A stretch of DNA of 64,000 bases from Vibrio aquaticus (GCF_003970385.1 NZ_RXZH01000002.1:62001-126000), one strand, 5' to 3'; counted from the first letter of the stretch, positions 26,663 through 37,021 are shown. Program-made: numbers and translations. Notes: a model not told the origin generated them from the letters alone.

Positions 26663-27628
26663 ATGAAAGCAGGAAAAATCATTGCGGGCGCACTACTCGC
26701 AGGTGTCACACTTCTCTCTTCAACTAGCATCATGGCGAAAACCGCTAAAGTTGCCGTTTCTCAGATCGTTGAGCACCCAGCACTTGACGCGACTCGTCAA
26801 GGATTAATCGATGGCTTAAAAGCTAAAGGTTATGAAGAGGGTAAGAACCTAGAGTTTGATTATAAAACCGCTCAAGGGAATCCAGCCATTGCCGTACAAA
26901 TCGCTCGCCAATACGTAGGTGAAAAACCCGATGTATTAGTTGGTATTGCAACGCCTACCGCTCAAGCTTTGGTGTCTGCGACACGTTCTATCCCTGTCGT
27001 CTTTACTGCCGTGACGGATCCAGTAGGTGCTAAGCTCGTGAAATCTATGGAGCAGCCAGGAAAAAACGTTACTGGCCTATCTGATTTATCTCCCGTGGGT
27101 CAACACGTTCAACTGATCAAAGAAATCATGCCTGACGTGAAGTCGATTGGCGTGGTGTTTAATCCAGGTGAAGCTAATGCGGTGACCTTGGTGGAACTAC
27201 TGAAGAAAAGTGCGGCGGAGCAAGGCATCGAGATTGTGGAAGCAACAGCATTGAAGAGTGCGGATGTTCAATCGGCGACTCAAGCTATTGTGGCTAAATC
27301 AGATGTCATCTACGCACCAACAGACAATACGGTTGCCAGTGCGATTGAAGGGATGATTGTTGCGGCTAACCAAGCGAAAGTTCCGGTTCTCGGTGGTGCG
27401 ACTTCGTATGTAGAAAAAGGGGCAATTGCGAGTCTTGGCTTTGACTACTACCAAGTGGGCGTACAAACGGCCGATTATGTTGCTGCCATTATTGAAGGCA
27501 CAGATCCTGGTACTTTGGACGTTAAAGTCGCTAAAGGTTCAGATCTCGTTGTCAATAAAAGTGCCGCGACTAAGTTGGGCTTAATGATTCCTGCCTCAGT
27601 GCTTGAGCGAGCAACAAGCGTGAAGTAA
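26663..27628 (+). CDS. ABC importer substrate-binding protein (PF04392 type, TrpX-like)
   Basis: The precursor has 321 residues from ATG 26663, which has AAGGAG at 26652-26657. An N-terminal signal peptide (KAGKIIAGALLAGVTLLSSTSIMA) sends it to the periplasm. The mature protein is a two-lobed binding protein: VAVSQIVEHPALDATRQGLIDGL, VGIATPTAQALV, VFTAVTDPVGAKLV and GVVFNPGEANA are hallmarks of this family. Relatives have been linked to aromatic amino acid uptake, but the ligand here is not known from sequence. It heads a three-gene operon with a permease and an ATPase; an 11-bp hairpin follows its stop. Confidence 0.9.
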   Translation: MKAGKIIAGALLAGVTLLSSTSIMAKTAKVAVSQIVEHPALDATRQGLIDGLKAKGYEEGKNLEFDYKTAQGNPAIAVQIARQYVGEKPDVLVGIATPTAQALVSATRSIPVVFTAVTDPVGAKLVKSMEQPGKNVTGLSDLSPVGQHVQLIKEIMPDVKSIGVVFNPGEANAVTLVELLKKSAAEQGIEIVEATALKSADVQSATQAIVAKSDVIYAPTDNTVASAIEGMIVAANQAKVPVLGGATSYVEKGAIASLGFDYYQVGVQTADYVAAIIEGTDPGTLDVKVAKGSDLVVNKSAATKLGLMIPASVLERATSVK

Positions 27629-27634
27629 ATGTTT

Positions 27635-27664
27635 GCCTCAAACTCCGAAACAAGAGTTTGAGGC
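27635..27664 (+). promoter_or_regulatory. intercistronic hairpin between binding protein and permease genes
   Basis: GCCTCAAACTC (27635-27645) and GAGTTTGAGGC (27654-27664) form a perfect 11-bp stem with an eight-base loop. No T run follows, and the next gene has its own AAGGAG at 27682-27687. Such hairpins after the binding-protein gene usually protect the upstream mRNA from 3' exonucleases or reduce read-through, giving more binding protein than permease. Confidence 0.65.
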
Positions 27665-27692
27665 GACTAACCGTTGCACAAAAGGAGTAGTG

Positions 27693-28637
27693 ATGTCTGC
27701 TTTTGCATTTTTTGGTGCGCTCGAAATTGGCCTGTTGTATGGCTTAGTCGCTCTGGGCGTGTATTTAACTTTTCGTGTTCTTGATTTCCCTGATTTGAGT
27801 GTTGATGGCAGCTTCCCGATGGGAGCGGCGGTTGCGGCGACGGCGATAGTCGCAGGGATTAATCCATGGGTAGCGACAGCACTCGCCATTGTTGCTGGAG
27901 CCGCGACAGGGTGGGTGACCGCATTTCTCGCGGTTCGCTGTGGTATCTTGCATTTATTGGCTTCCATCTTAACGATGATAGCCGCTTTCTCTATTAACAT
28001 TCGTATTATGGGCAGACCCAACATGGCACTGCTTGGCGAAGAAACGATTCTGACACCGTTTGAAGCGATCGGCGATCCTATGCTGGTTCGCCCTTTAGTG
28101 GTTGGGGTCTTAGTCTTAATCTCAGCTTGGTTTGTGGTTCGCCTACTGAACAGTGATTTTGGTCTTGGTCTTCGTGCTACTGGGGTTAACGCTCGTATGG
28201 TTTCCGCTCAGGGTGCTAGCACTGCGTTTTACACCTATTTTGGTCTCGCACTTTCTAATGGCTTTGTTGGATTTTCAGGAGCTCTGTTTGCTCAAACAAA
28301 CAGTTTTGCTGACGTTACATCGGGCGTTGGTACGATCGTTGTTGGCCTCGCTGCCGTTATTCTGGGGCAAACCCTTATTCCTGGTCGAAAAATCTGGGTT
28401 GCAGTGGTCGCTGTGATTGTGGGTTCTGTTCTGTATCGTTTGGCCGTTGCCTTTGCTTTGAGTTCAGGCATGTTTGGGTTACAAGCTTCGGATCTCAATC
28501 TAGTGACAGCAGTCTTGGTTGCAGCAGCATTGATTGCGCCAAAAATTAAAGGGAACCTCAAAGCAAAAAAGCGACATAGCTCTGCAGCAGGGCAACACGC
28601 GGTGAAATCAGACAAAGAGTCAGGAGAAGCGGTATGA
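27693..28637 (+). CDS. ABC importer permease (BPD_transp_2 family)
   Basis: The protein has 314 residues from ATG 27693, preferred because AAGGAG lies six bases before it; an upstream TTG at 27633 falls in the hairpin. It is very hydrophobic with about eight membrane helices, for example FGALEIGLLYGLVALGVYLT (about 5-24), and an ending rich in Ala/Val. FRVLDFPDLSVDGSFPMGAA is typical of permeases paired with PF04392 binding proteins. The C terminus is hydrophilic (LKAKKRHSSAAGQHAVKSD). It transports the ligand delivered by the upstream protein using the downstream ATPase, overlapping that gene by four bases. Confidence 0.9.
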   Translation: MSAFAFFGALEIGLLYGLVALGVYLTFRVLDFPDLSVDGSFPMGAAVAATAIVAGINPWVATALAIVAGAATGWVTAFLAVRCGILHLLASILTMIAAFSINIRIMGRPNMALLGEETILTPFEAIGDPMLVRPLVVGVLVLISAWFVVRLLNSDFGLGLRATGVNARMVSAQGASTAFYTYFGLALSNGFVGFSGALFAQTNSFADVTSGVGTIVVGLAAVILGQTLIPGRKIWVAVVAVIVGSVLYRLAVAFALSSGMFGLQASDLNLVTAVLVAAALIAPKIKGNLKAKKRHSSAAGQHAVKSDKESGEAV

Positions 28638-29428
28638 TTCGTTTGGAAGACATTCAAGTCACTTTTAACCCCGGAACTATCCTTGAAAATAGAGCGTTGC
28701 GAGGCGTAAACCTTGAAGTGCCAGAGCATCAATTTCTCACTGTGATTGGCTCAAATGGAGCAGGCAAGTCGACGTTACTGGGAGCGGTCACAGGTGAAAC
28801 GCCTATGATTGGCGGTCGAGTAATCATTGATGATCTGGATGTGACTAAGCATACGGTCGATCAGCGAGCACAACAATGCGCGCGGGTATTCCAAGATCCT
28901 TTGGCCGGAACGTGTGGCGAACTGAGTATTGAAGAGAATATGGCTTTGGCCTATATGCGTGGCAAGCGAAGAGGTTGGAATTTATCGCTTTCATCAAAGC
29001 GCAGACAACTGTTTCAAGAGCGTATTAGTATTCTTGGATTAGGGCTCGAAGACAGATTAGGTGACAGCATTGGACTGCTTTCTGGCGGCCAGCGCCAAGC
29101 GGTGAGTTTAGTGATGGCAACGCTCTCAGACAGTAAGCTGCTTCTTTTGGATGAACACACCGCTGCGCTTGACCCAAGAATGGCCGCGTTCATCATCGAT
29201 CTGACGAAAAAGATCGTCTCAGAGTTTAACTTGACGGTCATGATGGTGACGCACTCAATGAAAGATGCTTTAGCTTGTGGTGACCGCACGGTGATGCTCC
29301 ATCAGGGGGAAATCGTTCTTGATGTTGCCGGTGAGCAGCGTGCCAATATGCAAGTTCCTGACTTACTTGAAATGTTCTCGAAGGTGAGGGGAGAAGAGTT
29401 GGCCGATGACAGCTTATTGCTCAATTAA
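28634..29428 (+). CDS. ABC importer ATP-binding protein
   Basis: The protein has 264 residues. Nucleotide-binding motifs are complete: Walker A GSNGAGKST (about 39-47), Q-loop region CARVFQDP (about 81-88), signature LSGGQRQ (about 149-155), Walker B LLLLDEHTAAL (about 167-177) and switch His in VTHSMKDAL (about 205-213). His replaces the more usual Pro/Thr after the Walker B Glu (DEHTAALDP), which is normal in this subfamily. ATG 28634 overlaps the permease stop (ATGA), so the two are coupled. Confidence 0.93.
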   Translation: MIRLEDIQVTFNPGTILENRALRGVNLEVPEHQFLTVIGSNGAGKSTLLGAVTGETPMIGGRVIIDDLDVTKHTVDQRAQQCARVFQDPLAGTCGELSIEENMALAYMRGKRRGWNLSLSSKRRQLFQERISILGLGLEDRLGDSIGLLSGGQRQAVSLVMATLSDSKLLLLDEHTAALDPRMAAFIIDLTKKIVSEFNLTVMMVTHSMKDALACGDRTVMLHQGEIVLDVAGEQRANMQVPDLLEMFSKVRGEELADDSLLLN

Positions 29429-29435
29429 TTGAAAG

Positions 29436-29494
29436 TCCCAAAGCGTACAGGTTCGGATTTTAAACTGAAATTTGAACGCTTTCTTTGGGATTTT
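29436..29494 (+). terminator. long-loop terminator-like hairpin after the ABC operon
   Basis: TCCCAAAG (29436-29443) pairs with CTTTGGGA (29483-29490), which is followed by TTTTACT. The 39-base loop can add a short inner CGT/ACG pairing. It is placed just after the ATPase stop and could end that operon, although the long loop makes it an imperfect terminator. Confidence 0.4.
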
Positions 29495-29558
29495 ACTGAC
29501 AATTAAATCACTCAGAACGCAATCTATTTGTGTCATAATTGAAAAAATTATATCGTTG

Positions 29559-29588
29559 AGCCTATCTATGTGTCTGCATAGATAGGCT
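29559..29588 (+). promoter_or_regulatory. perfect 12-bp hairpin upstream of the diguanylate cyclase
   Basis: AGCCTATCTATG (29559-29570) and CATAGATAGGCT (29577-29588) form a perfect 12-bp stem with a six-base loop. It ends 22 bases before the GGDEF gene, just ahead of its Shine-Dalgarno AGAGAGG (29600-29606). The following TCGTTACTTTT is not a clean T run, so it may be a weak terminator or a 5'-leader structure. Confidence 0.45.
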
Positions 29589-29610
29589 TCGTTACTTTTA
29601 GAGAGGAACA

Positions 29611-31071
29611 ATGCAGGTAAAAAGGCATTTCAGTTTAAAATTTGTTTTCTTAATGCCTTTGGTGGTCTCCTTGTTGGTTTTAGCCCTAACAGGCAAAAAC
29701 TATTATGACTCTGTTAATCGCGATATCGATGATGAGTATCAACGCGTAGTAGAAGCGTTTGCTCGCGCCAGTAAGGTCATCAGTGCAATAGACTACAGTT
29801 TCTCTAACTACTCCAAATCCAATTACATTTTGATGGTTGAGCATAATCACCATGTTGAGAATGGCCTATGTCAAATGTGGCCGATAGACATGCTGTTGCT
29901 TTCTGAAGGCCGCCATCATGAAATTCCTGCGGTTGATATTAACTATATGCTTGTTGGGGAAGAGAGCCTTTGTAATCCTGAAAGTGAACAATACCAACGA
30001 GTCTCAGGTCAGGTCTCGCTCGCTCCTGTCCTTTCTTTTCTCCATGATATTGATGACTACTTGTTGGGTATTCATTACATCGATAAAGAAGGCTATTTGA
30101 TGTCTTCACCAGATACCTACGCCAGAAGCATCACTGCTGAGCTACTTGCCACGGTCAAAGCACGACCTTTTTGGCAACAAACGGCGAATAACCGTGACCT
30201 TATTACCATCACAGGCCCTGCTCCAGTCAGTACGACTAGCGCGCTTATTTTGAGTATGACAATGCCGGTTTATCAGGGGGATGTGCACCAAGGCATGCTA
30301 TCGGTTGATATTGATTACGATGAGTTACTCGAAACTCATGGGAAACTCGCCGGTGAACTTGGGATCGTTAACACGGCGTATTTATCGCTTCCTGATACGG
30401 CCTTAAGACCGACTGCGCTGACACTGGATGGCGTAAATACCTCACACACTCTTTTCTATCAGTTCGATCTGGCGAAAGAAGTGCGTAACTTTTTTATCTT
30501 TGAACGTTATAGCTTAGCGGTCGTGATTTTTATCTATGTGCTGTCAGTTATCGTGCTGTTCTTTATCAATACACGAGTGGAACACAGTTATTTCAAAGAA
30601 CTCGCAGCAAAAGATCCAATGACGATGCTATTGAATCGTCGTGGCTTAGAAGCTTTCTTAAAAAACACCCAACATGGGAATTATATTGCGATTGCGGTGC
30701 TCGATATTGACAACTTTAAGTCGATTAATGACACCTATGGCCACGATGTCGGCGACAAAGTGATTTGCTATATGGCAGAGAGCATTGAAAGCAGTGTCCG
30801 TCAGAGTGATGCCGTTGCTCGGGTTGGTGGAGAAGAGTTTGTTATCTATATGACCGGTGGTGATGCAGCCTTGCTGAAGAAAGGGATGATTCGAGTGCAG
30901 CAAGCGATAGTTAAAGATTCAGAAACGGCTGTAGAGAGGGGGTTTACGATCTCAGGTGGTGTTGAGATAGTGAACCGAGAATCGGGCAGCAGCTTTGAAC
31001 AACTTTTCAAAGCTGCGGACGAAAAACTTTACCAAGCGAAAACCACCGGTAAAGATCAAATGGTGTTTTAA
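29611..31071 (+). CDS. membrane diguanylate cyclase with periplasmic sensor domain
   Basis: The protein has 486 residues. An N-terminal membrane helix (about 10-27) and a second at about 299-316 ([18 protein letters not shown]) enclose a periplasmic Cache-like sensor of about 270 residues. The cytoplasmic GGDEF domain starts near 328 ([17 protein letters not shown]) and has an intact active site GGEEF (406-410) and an inhibitory I-site RQSD (397-400) five residues before it. It should make cyclic di-GMP in response to a periplasmic signal and be product-inhibited. It lies after the ABC operon, and its stop overlaps the convergent dusC stop. Confidence 0.93.
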   Translation: MQVKRHFSLKFVFLMPLVVSLLVLALTGKNYYDSVNRDIDDEYQRVVEAFARASKVISAIDYSFSNYSKSNYILMVEHNHHVENGLCQMWPIDMLLLSEGRHHEIPAVDINYMLVGEESLCNPESEQYQRVSGQVSLAPVLSFLHDIDDYLLGIHYIDKEGYLMSSPDTYARSITAELLATVKARPFWQQTANNRDLITITGPAPVSTTSALILSMTMPVYQGDVHQGMLSVDIDYDELLETHGKLAGELGIVNTAYLSLPDTALRPTALTLDGVNTSHTLFYQFDLAKEVRNFFIFERYSLAVVIFIYVLSVIVLFFINTRVEHSYFKELAAKDPMTMLLNRRGLEAFLKNTQHGNYIAIAVLDIDNFKSINDTYGHDVGDKVICYMAESIESSVRQSDAVARVGGEEFVIYMTGGDAALLKKGMIRVQQAIVKDSETAVERGFTISGGVEIVNRESGSSFEQLFKAADEKLYQAKTTGKDQMVF

Positions 31072-32021
31072 GCGAGAGTCAGGGCATCTCGGTAACGAGT
31101 AATATGCTCAACAATTGGGGCGGCTTTGTTAAAGGTACGAATTTCTCTAAACAGTTCTGCCGCTTCAGGATATTGCTGACGTAAATAAGAGAACCACTGC
31201 TTCACGCGGTTAGGGTAGTACAGTCCTTTGTCGCCTTTCATTTCATACTGTGAGTACACTAACAGAAGCTCTACTACCTCGGTCCATGGCATCACGCTGT
31301 GATTATGTTTAACCACATTGCCTAAGTTCGGCACATTGAATGCGCCGCGACACACCATCAAAGAGTCAACGCCGGTTGTCTCAATACACGCTTGGCCATC
31401 TTGATAGTTCCAAATCTCACCGTTCGCAATCAGTGGAATATCAAAACGTTCACGGATTCGATTGATGTATTCCCACTTGATTTCACTTGCTTTGTAACCG
31501 CCGCTTTTTGTTCGAGCGTGAACCGTAAGCTCGCTGGCGTTCGCACTTTGAATCGCGTCAACGATCTCAAAACAATCTTCTGGGTTCTCCCAACCTAAGC
31601 GAATTTTTGCCGTAACAGGCGTCTCTTGAGGCACAGCGTCACGACACGCTTTAACCACTTGATAGATTAGCTCAGGATGTTGAAGCAGCGCTGCGCCCCC
31701 TTTACTCTTATTGACCAATTTTGCGGGGCAGCCAAAGTTAAGGTCGATGCCTTTCGCGCCAAGTTCATACGCCTTGATTGCATTTTCTGCCATCCACTTA
31801 GGATCTTGGCCAAGGAGTTGAACGTGAACAGGCACACCAGATTTGGTCTGAGAGCCTTGCAGTAACTCAGGGCAGAGACGATGAAATACGTGATCAGGAA
31901 GGAGTTGATCGACCACGCGCACGAATTCAGTGACACACAAATCGTAGTCATTGATGTCGGTAAGAATCTCTCGCATTAAATGGTCTAACACGCCCTCCAT
32001 AGGGCCCAGAACAACTCGCAT
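31068..32021 (-). CDS. dusC: tRNA-dihydrouridine(16) synthase DusC
   Basis: The protein has 317 residues. This FMN enzyme reduces U16 of tRNAs. The N terminus [18 protein letters not shown], then [18 protein letters not shown], is specific for the DusC branch. The active-site loop [16 protein letters not shown] puts the catalytic Cys at residue 98. The C-terminal [21 protein letters not shown] (about 260-280) is the DusC tRNA-recognition helix region. The 3' end overlaps the convergent GGDEF gene by four bases and no terminator separates them. Its Shine-Dalgarno GGAGG is buried in a terminator-like hairpin directly before the ATG. Confidence 0.95.
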   Translation of the reverse strand: MRVVLGPMEGVLDHLMREILTDINDYDLCVTEFVRVVDQLLPDHVFHRLCPELLQGSQTKSGVPVHVQLLGQDPKWMAENAIKAYELGAKGIDLNFGCPAKLVNKSKGGAALLQHPELIYQVVKACRDAVPQETPVTAKIRLGWENPEDCFEIVDAIQSANASELTVHARTKSGGYKASEIKWEYINRIRERFDIPLIANGEIWNYQDGQACIETTGVDSLMVCRGAFNVPNLGNVVKHNHSVMPWTEVVELLLVYSQYEMKGDKGLYYPNRVKQWFSYLRQQYPEAAELFREIRTFNKAAPIVEHITRYRDALTLA

Positions 32022-32048
32022 AAAAAACGCCTCCAGTTAGGGAGGCGT
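32022..32048 (-). terminator. terminator-like hairpin containing the dusC Shine-Dalgarno
   Basis: On the minus strand, ACGCCTCC (32048-32041) and GGAGGCGT (32034-32027) form a perfect 8-bp stem with loop CTAACT, followed by a run of T that ends directly at the dusC ATG (32021). It has the form of an intrinsic terminator for the pilin-like gene. The 3' arm also contains GGAGG, eight bases from the dusC start, so folding would hide the dusC ribosome site. Confidence 0.7.
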
Positions 32049-32074
32049 GATTTTAGAGGCTTAGATATAAAAAG

Positions 32075-32641
32075 TCACGAGCTAGAGGCCATTTCCATTG
32101 CTTGACGAGTTTCACCCGTGAGTGGTGAGTAGTAAAGAATGGGCAAAGGTTCACTGATATTAAAACTTGGTGTGTAGTAGTAGTAGTAACACTCATTGCT
32201 CGATGTATACCAACTGACAATCTGTTCTTCAGACGGTAGAACTGCTCCCGAACCACTATGTTGAGAACGGATTGCGAGGTCAGTATCTACCATTGCATTC
32301 CATAACGATACGCAGTCGCCACCTCTGATCTGAATATTGTCATTGTTATTGGGTACTAACGGCGGTTGATTTACTGATATCGGAAACCCGGTTGTTGATG
32401 GATAAACATCCCCTTCACCATAATCGACGATGCCCGTAGGTTCACCTTCTGTTAGCCATTTGTCGTGATACATAGTGACGCCAGCTTCGAAACTAGCGAA
32501 TGCACCATCCGCTACAGATAGGTGGGCGTCTCGTTGGTAGTTAAGAAAACGAGGCGCAGCAGTAACAGCCAGTACGCCTAGAATGACGATGACAACCACA
32601 AGCTCAATCAGCGTAAAGCCACTATTTTTAGATATCTTCAT
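32075..32641 (-). CDS. orphan type IV pilin-like protein
   Basis: The product has 188 residues from ATG 32641; a TTG six bases earlier is in frame. The N terminus MKISKNSGFTLIELVVVIVILGVLA-type sequence is a class III signal: a short basic leader, prepilin peptidase site between Gly and Phe, Glu at mature position 5 and a long hydrophobic helix. The C-terminal domain has two cysteines (GDCVSLWN; SNECYYYYY) that may form the pilin disulfide loop. It resembles MSHA-type or minor pilins. No assembly ATPase, prepilin peptidase or secretin gene is nearby, so it must rely on a distant pilus or type II secretion locus. Confidence 0.85.
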   Translation of the reverse strand: MKISKNSGFTLIELVVVIVILGVLAVTAAPRFLNYQRDAHLSVADGAFASFEAGVTMYHDKWLTEGEPTGIVDYGEGDVYPSTTGFPISVNQPPLVPNNNDNIQIRGGDCVSLWNAMVDTDLAIRSQHSGSGAVLPSEEQIVSWYTSSNECYYYYYTPSFNISEPLPILYYSPLTGETRQAMEMASSS

Positions 32642-32903
32642 TATCAATACAGCTTAAATTTAACAAATGTAAGAAAATGTTTCAGTTGCGAATCATGCGC
32701 TCAAAATTCAAATTATCAAAGTGAAATAAGTGGTAGTAAGAAAAAAGGCTAGGAAGGAATTCCATATCGCTAGCCTGTGACGGAAACTGTGTCGAATGAC
32801 AAGGAGGAAGGTTATCGAGTCAGGGAGGAAAGTCTCGAAGTGACCCAGGGCCTTGCATAGGGTTATAATGCGCCCAATATATGGTTAACACTAGATTAAG
32901 ATA
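32642..32903 (+). promoter_or_regulatory. intergenic region with yecA-family promoter
   Basis: A likely promoter for the plus-strand gene has -10 TATAAT (32864-32869) and a weak -35 TGACCC (32841-32846) with a 17-base spacer. Upstream, 32791-32846 holds three related purine-rich units around TCGA, TGAC and GGAGG. Transcription of the divergent pilin-like gene must also start in this gap. Confidence 0.4.
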
Positions 32904-33518
32904 ATGAAGTATCAATTACTGACACTCGCAGACTCACTTACTGATGAAACTCCACTGTATGTAGAGGGTTTAACCCTTGCGGCGAATATGGCAACAAAAC
33001 CACTTGCTCCAGAAAGTTGGCTGCCTTCGGTATTTTCAGATAACGCCAACGAAGTGAGAGGCGCGATTGAAGGTCATATCAATCACCAATACAGCTTCCT
33101 TAAGCGCAATGAATACTCATTACTTGATTTATTCGACGCTGATAAACAGCAGGAACAGCTGGCAGATTTTGCTGAAGGCTTTATGACGCTGTGGCCAACC
33201 ATTGAAGAACAATGGATGGAAGTGAATGTCGGTGATGGTACGCTGCGTATGCTTCAAGCGATGCTTACGACCTTTATGTTGGCTATTGATGAAGCTCAAA
33301 CACAAGAGCAGATGAAAGCCTCTGGCATTGAAACGCCACCAGCATTGTCGGATATGATTGAACAAGTCGATCTGATGATCATTGAAGTTGCCCAAGCAGC
33401 GGATGAAGCAATGAGTGGGGCGAAAGCACAAAGTGTCAATCCATACAAAGACATTGGCCGTAATCAGTCTTGCCCATGCAATAGTGGCAAAAAGTTTAAG
33501 CAGTGCTGCGGTAAGTAG
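32904..33518 (+). CDS. YecA/UPF0149-family protein with SEC-C metal-binding motif
   Basis: The protein has 204 residues. The helical N-terminal UPF0149 domain (LYVEGLTLAANMATKPLAPESWLPSVF, then LDLFDADKQQEQLADFAEGFMTLWP) is followed at the C terminus by the SEC-C motif CPCNSGKKFKQCC, which binds zinc as in SecA and YecA. YecA has been described as a SecA-related protein that associates with ribosomes. No typical Shine-Dalgarno precedes ATG 32904 (sequence TTAAGATA), so translation may be modest. It is followed after 84 bases by lolA. Confidence 0.86.
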   Translation: MKYQLLTLADSLTDETPLYVEGLTLAANMATKPLAPESWLPSVFSDNANEVRGAIEGHINHQYSFLKRNEYSLLDLFDADKQQEQLADFAEGFMTLWPTIEEQWMEVNVGDGTLRMLQAMLTTFMLAIDEAQTQEQMKASGIETPPALSDMIEQVDLMIIEVAQAADEAMSGAKAQSVNPYKDIGRNQSCPCNSGKKFKQCCGK

Positions 33519-33602
33519 ATCGAACAAAGTTAACCTTCTTCGGTCAAAGCGATAGAGAAAGCACGTTATAACTGACCAAAACCGACAAATGGATAAAAGT
33601 GA

Positions 33603-34199
33603 ATGAAAAAACTGGCTGTACTATTTTTGATGAGTTTCTCGGTATTGGCTGCGCCGAAAGATGAGCTGAGCCAACGTTTACAAAAGAGCGATGGCTTTAG
33701 TGCGGACTTTGCCCAAGAGCTGATCAGTCCTGAAGGTGACGTGGTCATGGAAGGTCAAGGTAAAGTTGAAATTGCCAGACCGAGCTTGTTCCGCTGGACG
33801 ACGACGGCTCCGGATGAAAACGTCTTGGTGTCTGACGGTCAATCGCTTTGGTATTACAGCCCTTTCATCGAGCAAGTGACAATATACTGGCAAGAACAAG
33901 CGACAGAGCAAACCCCATTTGTTCTTCTGACTCGAAATCGTGCAAGTGACTGGGATAACTACAATGTGGCGCAGAAAGGGGACTCGTTCACTCTTACGCC
34001 AACAGCGGTTGACAGCAACCAAGGCCAATTTACGCTCAATATTGATAAGCAAGGTGCTGTTAAGGGATTTAGTGTTATTGAGCAAGATGGCCAACAGAGC
34101 AACTTTACGTTTAATAACATCAATCTGAACAAGCCGAATGCAAATCGATTTACCTTTGTTATTCCAGAAGGTGTCGAGGTTGATGACCAAAGGAACTAA
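33603..34199 (+). CDS. lolA: periplasmic outer-membrane lipoprotein carrier LolA
   Basis: The precursor has 198 residues. A signal peptide ([16 protein letters not shown]) is followed by a LolA fold with [52 protein letters not shown] and PFVLLTRN. LolA accepts lipoproteins from LolCDE and carries them across the periplasm to LolB. The Arg in the RPSLFRW segment is the conserved residue needed for efficient transfer in E. coli LolA. The stop is two bases before rarA, the usual lolA-rarA-serS arrangement. Confidence 0.96.
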   Translation: MKKLAVLFLMSFSVLAAPKDELSQRLQKSDGFSADFAQELISPEGDVVMEGQGKVEIARPSLFRWTTTAPDENVLVSDGQSLWYYSPFIEQVTIYWQEQATEQTPFVLLTRNRASDWDNYNVAQKGDSFTLTPTAVDSNQGQFTLNIDKQGAVKGFSVIEQDGQQSNFTFNNINLNKPNANRFTFVIPEGVEVDDQRN

Positions 34200-34201
34200 G
34201 T

Positions 34202-35548
34202 GTGAGTAATTACTCGTTTGATTTTTCAGGGGACGAAGATTTTCGTCCCCTTGCTGCTAGAATGCGCCCAGAAACGCTGGATCAGTATATTGGTCAGCAG
34301 CATGTTTTGGGCGTAGGTAAGCCTCTGCGCCGAGCGCTAGAAGCTGGTCATATTCACTCCATGATTCTATGGGGGCCTCCTGGTACCGGTAAAACGACAC
34401 TGGCTGAAGTCGCGGCAAACTATGCCAATGCGGAAGTGGAGCGTGTTTCTGCGGTGACCTCTGGCGTTAAAGAGATTCGAGCGGCAATCGAAAAAGCACG
34501 AGAAAATAAGTTAGCGGGGCGTCGCACTATTTTGTTTGTGGACGAGGTGCATCGCTTTAATAAATCTCAGCAAGACGCTTTTCTGCCTCATATCGAAGAT
34601 GGCACAGTGACTTTTATTGGGGCGACAACGGAAAACCCTTCCTTTGAGCTCAATAACGCTTTGCTGTCTCGAGCTCGTGTTTACAAGCTGACCTCATTAG
34701 CGAAAGAAGATATTCGCCTCGCACTCAAACAAGCGATTGAAGACCAAGAACGTGGCCTTGGTAAAGTACCAGCCAACTTTGTCGATAATGTGCTTGATCG
34801 ACTTTCTGAACTGGTCAATGGTGATGCTCGCATGTCACTGAACTACCTTGAGCTGCTATACGACATGGCTCAAGAGAACGAGCAGGGCGAAAAGCAAATT
34901 ACGTTGCAGTTGTTAGCAGAAATGGCGGGCGAAAAGGTCTCTCGTTTCGATAACAAAGGCGATATTTGGTACGACCTGATTTCGGCTGTCCATAAATCGA
35001 TTCGTGGTTCTAACCCAGATGCGGCGCTCTATTGGGCGGCTCGCATGATTGCGGCTGGGTGTGACCCTTTGTACATCGCAAGACGCTTATTGGCCATAGC
35101 ATCGGAAGATGTCGGTAACGCTGACCCAAGAGCGATGCAAGTGGCTTTATCAGCATGGGATTGCTTTACCCGAGTGGGACCTGCAGAAGGTGAAAGAGCG
35201 ATTGCGCAGGCGATTGTTTATTTGGCGTGCGCTCCAAAAAGTAATGCAGTGTATACCGCGTGGAAGCAAGCGTTAACGGATGCGCATAATCTGCCTGAGT
35301 ATGAAGTGCCTGTTCACTTACGAAATGCACCGACTTCCTTGATGAAAGATCTTGGTTATGGGCAAGAGTATCGTTATGCCCATGACGAGCCAGGTGCGTA
35401 TGCGGCGGGTGAAAAGTATTTGCCACCTGAAATGGCCGAGACTCGCTACTATCAACCGACAAATCGGGGCTTAGAAACCAAAATTGGCGAAAAGTTAGAT
35501 TACTTGGCTAGTTTAGACGCAAAAAGCCCACAAAAGCGCTATGAATAA
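34202..35548 (+). CDS. rarA: replication-associated recombination ATPase RarA (MgsA)
   Basis: The protein has 448 residues, the normal length. It is an AAA+ clamp-loader-like ATPase that acts at stalled replication forks. Walker A GPPGTGKT (58-65), Walker [12 protein letters not shown] and sensor region [14 protein letters not shown] are intact. The C-terminal tetramerisation domain contains [17 protein letters not shown] and [10 protein letters not shown]. The start is GTG 34202, directly after the lolA stop, and no nearby ATG is better. It is translationally linked to lolA. Confidence 0.96.
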   Translation: MSNYSFDFSGDEDFRPLAARMRPETLDQYIGQQHVLGVGKPLRRALEAGHIHSMILWGPPGTGKTTLAEVAANYANAEVERVSAVTSGVKEIRAAIEKARENKLAGRRTILFVDEVHRFNKSQQDAFLPHIEDGTVTFIGATTENPSFELNNALLSRARVYKLTSLAKEDIRLALKQAIEDQERGLGKVPANFVDNVLDRLSELVNGDARMSLNYLELLYDMAQENEQGEKQITLQLLAEMAGEKVSRFDNKGDIWYDLISAVHKSIRGSNPDAALYWAARMIAAGCDPLYIARRLLAIASEDVGNADPRAMQVALSAWDCFTRVGPAEGERAIAQAIVYLACAPKSNAVYTAWKQALTDAHNLPEYEVPVHLRNAPTSLMKDLGYGQEYRYAHDEPGAYAAGEKYLPPEMAETRYYQPTNRGLETKIGEKLDYLASLDAKSPQKRYE

Positions 35549-35626
35549 GCGAGTATTTTAGATACATTTATTCGGCTAATATTTTTAGCGTTTGAGCAAG
35601 ATGTTCGGGCGCCATTTCACAACTAA

Positions 35627-36952
<1,326 letters not shown>

Positions 36953-36974
36953 TAGCCAGAAATGAATAGACGAA

Positions 36975-37000
36975 AGGCGACTCACAGAGTCGCCTTTTTT
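36975..37000 (+). terminator. intrinsic terminator of serS
   Basis: AGGCGACT (36975-36982) and AGTCGCCT (36988-36995) form a perfect 8-bp stem with loop CACAG, followed by a T run. It ends the lolA-rarA-serS run. Confidence 0.9.
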
Positions 37001-37021
37001 GTGTCTATAGCCTGAGTCATA

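Noticed and set aside
27638..28024. 128-codon minus-strand frame opposite the ABC permease start
   Set aside because: It is antisense to a hydrophobic membrane protein gene; such frames are common there, and it crosses the intercistronic hairpin.
33678..34190. 170-codon minus-strand frame inside lolA
   Set aside because: It is a shadow of lolA, which has a signal peptide and all family motifs in the plus-strand frame.
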